From contig DASVCS010000015.1 of assembly GCA_036381495.1 (NCBI GenBank), positions 1-64,000 of the forward strand: a stretch of 64,000 nucleotides of DNA, written 5' to 3'. The stretch comes from DASVCS01 sp036381495. Lineage in GTDB: Bacteria > Gemmatimonadota > Gemmatimonadetes > Longimicrobiales > RSA9. Shown in pieces: positions 61,318-64,000 of the stretch (position 1 is the first letter of the stretch; every line of letters starts with the position of its first letter). The notes under the pieces are model-generated. The model searched no databases, was not told the DNA's origin, and saw only the letters and a program-made list of their open reading frames with translations. The translations under genes were made by a program, and so were the position numbers.

Positions 61318-61360
61318 GGCTTCGCTCGACGGAAGCGGGCGATGTGCTGGCCGGTCCCGA

Positions 61361-61927
61361 TCAACACTTCACGGCCGGGTTCCAGTCGGCGAAGAGCCCG
61401 TTGCTGTTCCGCTCCCACACCCACACGTGCAGATACCAGAGCCGGAGCCTGGGAGCCCGCTTCAGCGATCGTCCGAAGATGCGCGGCGCCTCCTCGTCGG
61501 GGCCGCGCGCGGAGAACGGCACGACGTACTCGACGCCGACCAGCTTCGGCTTGCCGCTGCTCGTCGGCGCGTAGACCAGGATCTCCGGATGCTCGACGTC
61601 GAGGTGGTCATCGAGCCGGTCCGGGTGCACGTAGTGCAGTCCCATCCCGCCGGCCGGCGGATTCTCCAGGCAGCCGGGAACCCTCGTCGGGTATCCGGCG
61701 GCGTGGGCGGCCGCAATGTCGTGGAACTCGTCGGTCGCCGCGCGTACGCGTTCGAGGTCACGCACGACGTCCGCGCCGTACGCCATCGCGTCGGGCGAGG
61801 AGGACGCCGAGGCCGAGGCGCTCAGGTCGGCCATCGATGTGGCGCGTTGCGGCGTCCCGCCGCACGCCAGGAGGAGTGCGGAGGCGGCAAGCGCCGCGTG
61901 ACCGGGTATTCGTGTCCGAAGCATCAT
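61361..61927 (-). CDS. Conserved lipoprotein of unknown function
   Basis: A 188-residue lipoprotein (lipobox LLLAC). After a Ser/Ala-rich stretch it has VRAATDEFHDIAAAHAAGYP and PPAGGMGLHYVHPDRLDDH, then PEILVYAPTSSGKPKLVGVEYVVPFSARGPD and a C-terminal WYLHVWVWERNSNGLFADWNPAVKC. The HYVHP and WNPAVKC motifs recur in an uncharacterised family of secreted bacterial proteins as I recall it; I do not know its function. The final Cys, His and Trp residues could bind a metal or haem (speculation). The DoxX-like gene follows after 43 bases, so they are likely cotranscribed. Confidence 0.7.
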   Translation of the reverse strand: MMLRTRIPGHAALAASALLLACGGTPQRATSMADLSASASASSSPDAMAYGADVVRDLERVRAATDEFHDIAAAHAAGYPTRVPGCLENPPAGGMGLHYVHPDRLDDHLDVEHPEILVYAPTSSGKPKLVGVEYVVPFSARGPDEEAPRIFGRSLKRAPRLRLWYLHVWVWERNSNGLFADWNPAVKC

Positions 61928-62209
61928 CCCGCTACCTGGAACCGGTGGAACCCACGTGGTGCGCGACTCGCCGAAGCGCCGGCGCGCATGAGCCGGTCGA
62001 CTCGACTCCGGTGGTCGGCCGCACGTCGGCGTTCAAGAGACGGCCGTGCACGGCCCGTGGTCAAGGAAGTGTCGACGAACCGACGGCGGAACGGGATGAA
62101 TGATACCGGGACGCGCCGAATCGCAGGCCCCGGAATCGGTGGGCGCGCCACCGGAGCCATCCCGCGCCGTGCGACCGTGGTCCGCCCGCGGCGGGCGAGC
62201 CGCGTGCCG

Positions 62210-63022
62210 CTACTCGAAGAGGTTGTCGCGGTAGCCCCGGCTCATGCGCAGCGTCGTGCCTCCTTCGAGCACGACCGTGTAGGCGCCGCCATCGGCCGGT
62301 CGGATCTCAGCGACGCGGTCCAGATTCACGATCGCCGAGCGGTGGATGCGGCGGAACCGGGCGGCGTCCAGGCGCGCCTCCATGTCAGCCATCGTCGCGC
62401 GCAGGAGGTGCGACTCGCCGTCGCAGTGCAGGCGCACGTAGTCGCCGGCGGCCTCGATCCAGACGAGGTCATCGGCCTTGACGAGCAGGTAGCTGTCGCG
62501 CCGCTTGACGACGAACCTGCGCGCGGGCCCGGACGCCGCGTTCGCGCCGGCGGTCCGTCCACAGTCCGCGGCATCGGCGGATCCGGCGTCGCGCGAGTCC
62601 AGGAGCCGCGCCAGCGCACGCCGGACGGCGGCGTCGGACCGCATCGCCTCATGGCGCGCCCGCCGCATCGCGCGGGCGAAGCGCTCGGCCGTGAACGGCT
62701 TGAGCAGGTAATCCAGTGCGTGGACGTCGAATGCGCGCAGGGCGTACTCGTCGTACGCCGTCACGAACACGATGATCGGCAGGTGGTGGGCCGCCGTCCG
62801 CTCGAGGACCTCGAATCCGTCCATCTCCGGCATCTGGATGTCGAGGAACACGATATCCGGCCGCAACGCCGTGATCGCCGCGACGGCGGCCGGCCCGTCC
62901 TCCGCCTCGCCCACGATCTCGACGTCGGGCTCCGACTCGAGCCGGGCGCGGACCATTTCCCGCGCGAGTGGCTCGTCGTCCACGATCAGCGCCCGGATCG
63001 CCGAGCCGGCCGCGTCGCTCAC
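62210..63022 (-). CDS. LytTR-family response regulator
   Basis: A 270-residue regulator. The receiver domain starts RALIVDDEPLAREMVRARLE, with phospho-acceptor Asp in DIVFLDIQMPEMDGFEVLE and the switch Lys in LDYLLKPF. A linker of about 45 residues rich in Ala follows, then a LytTR DNA-binding domain (FVVKRRDSYLLVKADDLVWIEAAGDYVRLHC, RIHRSAIVNLDRV, LRMSRGYRDNL). The start is a GTG overlapping the kinase stop (GTGA). It pairs with the sensor kinase at the right edge. Typical targets of this class are cell-wall and surface genes; none is shown here. Confidence 0.95.
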   Translation of the reverse strand: MSDAAGSAIRALIVDDEPLAREMVRARLESEPDVEIVGEAEDGPAAVAAITALRPDIVFLDIQMPEMDGFEVLERTAAHHLPIIVFVTAYDEYALRAFDVHALDYLLKPFTAERFARAMRRARHEAMRSDAAVRRALARLLDSRDAGSADAADCGRTAGANAASGPARRFVVKRRDSYLLVKADDLVWIEAAGDYVRLHCDGESHLLRATMADMEARLDAARFRRIHRSAIVNLDRVAEIRPADGGAYTVVLEGGTTLRMSRGYRDNLFE

Positions 63023-64000
63023 GTCGCCTCCGCGGCCTGCCGCGCCGGCTCGGTCGGCGCCGCCCGGCCGCCCGGCCGCTGCAACGGGATCCGGATCACG
63101 ACCTCGCCGCCGCCGCCCTCCGCGTCGCCGGCCTCGAAGCGACAGCCGTCGCCGTAGCGCTGCTCGAGGCGCGCGCGCGTGTTCGCCAGCCCGATCCCGT
63201 GCGACTCCGTCGGCCCGGCGGCCGCACCGAAGCCGGGGCCGGTGTCGCGGATCCGAATCCGGAGCGCATCGGCTTCCGCTCTCGCCGCGATCTCGATCCG
63301 CACCGGACCGCGCCGCCGAGCGACGCCGTGCAGGACCGCGTTCTCGGCCAGCGGCTGCATGATCATCCGCGGCACGAGGGCGTCCAGCGCGTCGGGGTCG
63401 ATCGTCTTCTCGACGACCATGCGCTCGCCGTAGCGGAGCCGCTGGATCTCGAGGTAGAGGTCCACGGCCTCGAGCTCACGGGAGAGCGGGACGTCCTGTT
63501 CGCCGCCGTCATCAAGCGAGTAATCCAGGATCTCGCGCAGACGGCTCAGGCCGCCGACGACCGCCTCGCGCTCGCCGCGCAGCGCGAGCGCGGAGACCGC
63601 GTTCAGCGTGTTGTACAGGAAGTGCGGGTCGAGCCGATTGCGCAGCGCCTGGAGTTGCGCGCGGGTCAGACGCGCCCGCAGCTCGGACGCCGCCAACTCC
63701 CGCTCGCGGGCATCGCGATGGTACCGGAGCGCGTGGTGTACGCCCACGATCGCACCGTAGGTCAGCAGCTCCATGATGAAGTACCAGTTGATGAGCTGCT
63801 GGAATACGACCGAAAACGAGTCGCCGGTGGTGCCCATCGCCGTGGCGGCGACCGCGGTCCCTCCGAGGTGTGCGAACGTGAAGAGGACGAAGGTGATGAC
63901 ATGCGCCGGGACGTGGCGCAGACCGTGGCTGCGGTCGAGCGGGTAGCGATCCGAAACCCACAGGACCGCGGGGGCGAGCACGGCCAGGATCACCCACGAC
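63019..64000 (-). CDS. LytS-type sensor histidine kinase (partial, right edge)
   Basis: A membrane sensor kinase of the His_kinase/HATPase_c_5 type whose N-terminus runs past the window edge. Visible are transmembrane segments (WVILAVLAPAVLWV, HVITFVLFTFAHLGGTAVAAT, INWYFIMELLTYGAIVGVHHALRY), the phospho-accepting LRNRLDPHFLYNTLNAVSAL, and the ATPase part with PRMIMQPLAENAVLHGV, DTGPGFG and GIGLANTRARLEQRYG. A GTG at 63993 is in frame, but the frame stays open to the edge and one more helix is expected. It overlaps and pairs with the LytTR regulator. Confidence 0.93.
   Translation of the reverse strand, partial: SWVILAVLAPAVLWVSDRYPLDRSHGLRHVPAHVITFVLFTFAHLGGTAVAATAMGTTGDSFSVVFQQLINWYFIMELLTYGAIVGVHHALRYHRDARERELAASELRARLTRAQLQALRNRLDPHFLYNTLNAVSALALRGEREAVVGGLSRLREILDYSLDDGGEQDVPLSRELEAVDLYLEIQRLRYGERMVVEKTIDPDALDALVPRMIMQPLAENAVLHGVARRRGPVRIEIAARAEADALRIRIRDTGPGFGAAAGPTESHGIGLANTRARLEQRYGDGCRFEAGDAEGGGGEVVIRIPLQRPGGRAAPTEPARQAAEAT

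Noticed and set aside
1..64000. Insertion sequence, integrase or prophage
   Set aside because: No transposase, integrase, recombinase or phage structural gene was recognised on either strand.

Overview
The window is one continuous piece of very GC-rich bacterial chromosome, packed with genes on both strands. No rRNA, tRNA, CRISPR array, transposase or phage gene was recognised. The gene mix suggests a Gemmatimonadota-like soil or environmental bacterium: LA_2272-type surface repeats, paired M16 proteases, S9 and M1 peptidases, two gamma-glutamyltransferases, BlaI/M56 pairs, PadR and DoxX genes, and many Gram-negative lipoproteins. This placement is inference from gene content, because no marker gene was compared.

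Layout. 1-10.9 kb (minus strand): a double-headed TetR regulator with its own operator, then a tolC / membrane-fusion / RND efflux operon, a gamma-glutamyltransferase and a 16-residue-repeat surface protein. 11.4-20.4 kb: arginine decarboxylase speA, a convergent geranylgeranyl-reductase-type flavoprotein, the two-subunit serine dehydratase sdaAA-sdaAB, an S9 peptidase and a second GGT-family protein. 20.4-26.6 kb: an ABC exporter pair, the potassium transporter kup, a radical-SAM/HhH protein and an L,D-transpeptidase. 26.8-30.6 kb: an M16 protease pair (one active, one inactive) and a small membrane protein coupled to an XRE regulator. 31.0-38.3 kb: an amidohydrolase-CIA30 fusion, a BlaI repressor with a BlaR1-like M56/HEAT-repeat gene broken by a 25-bp duplication, an HdeD membrane protein and a GntR regulator. 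38.7-42.4 kb: a di-haem cytochrome lipoprotein, a Rieske/AIF-type reductase and folE. 42.6-50.7 kb: an orphan padR with a permease remnant, a sensor kinase, an outer-membrane protein, a DoxX protein, and a second BlaI/M56 operon with a TonB-like tail and a lipoprotein. 50.8-64.0 kb: DUF423, a PF10023 aminopeptidase, leuS, a PAS/GAF sensor kinase, an M1 peptidase, a DoxX-like/lipoprotein pair and a LytS/LytR-type two-component system cut by the right edge.

The main unexplained structure lies between genes. One dispersed family combines telomere-like GGGCTA/GGGCTG hexamer arrays, a conserved G-rich tail and a TTTACG-repeat module (13.3, 18.3, 24.4 and 30.6 kb). A second family of about 95 bp is bounded by AGAGCGGTTG-type inverted ends (33.0, 46.3 and 60.4 kb). 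Five genes end with a TAG stop that belongs to one of these repeats. The two BlaI/M56 loci share a 6-4-6 dyad operator resembling TACTACnnnnGTAGTA, so they form a related signalling module whose signal is unknown.
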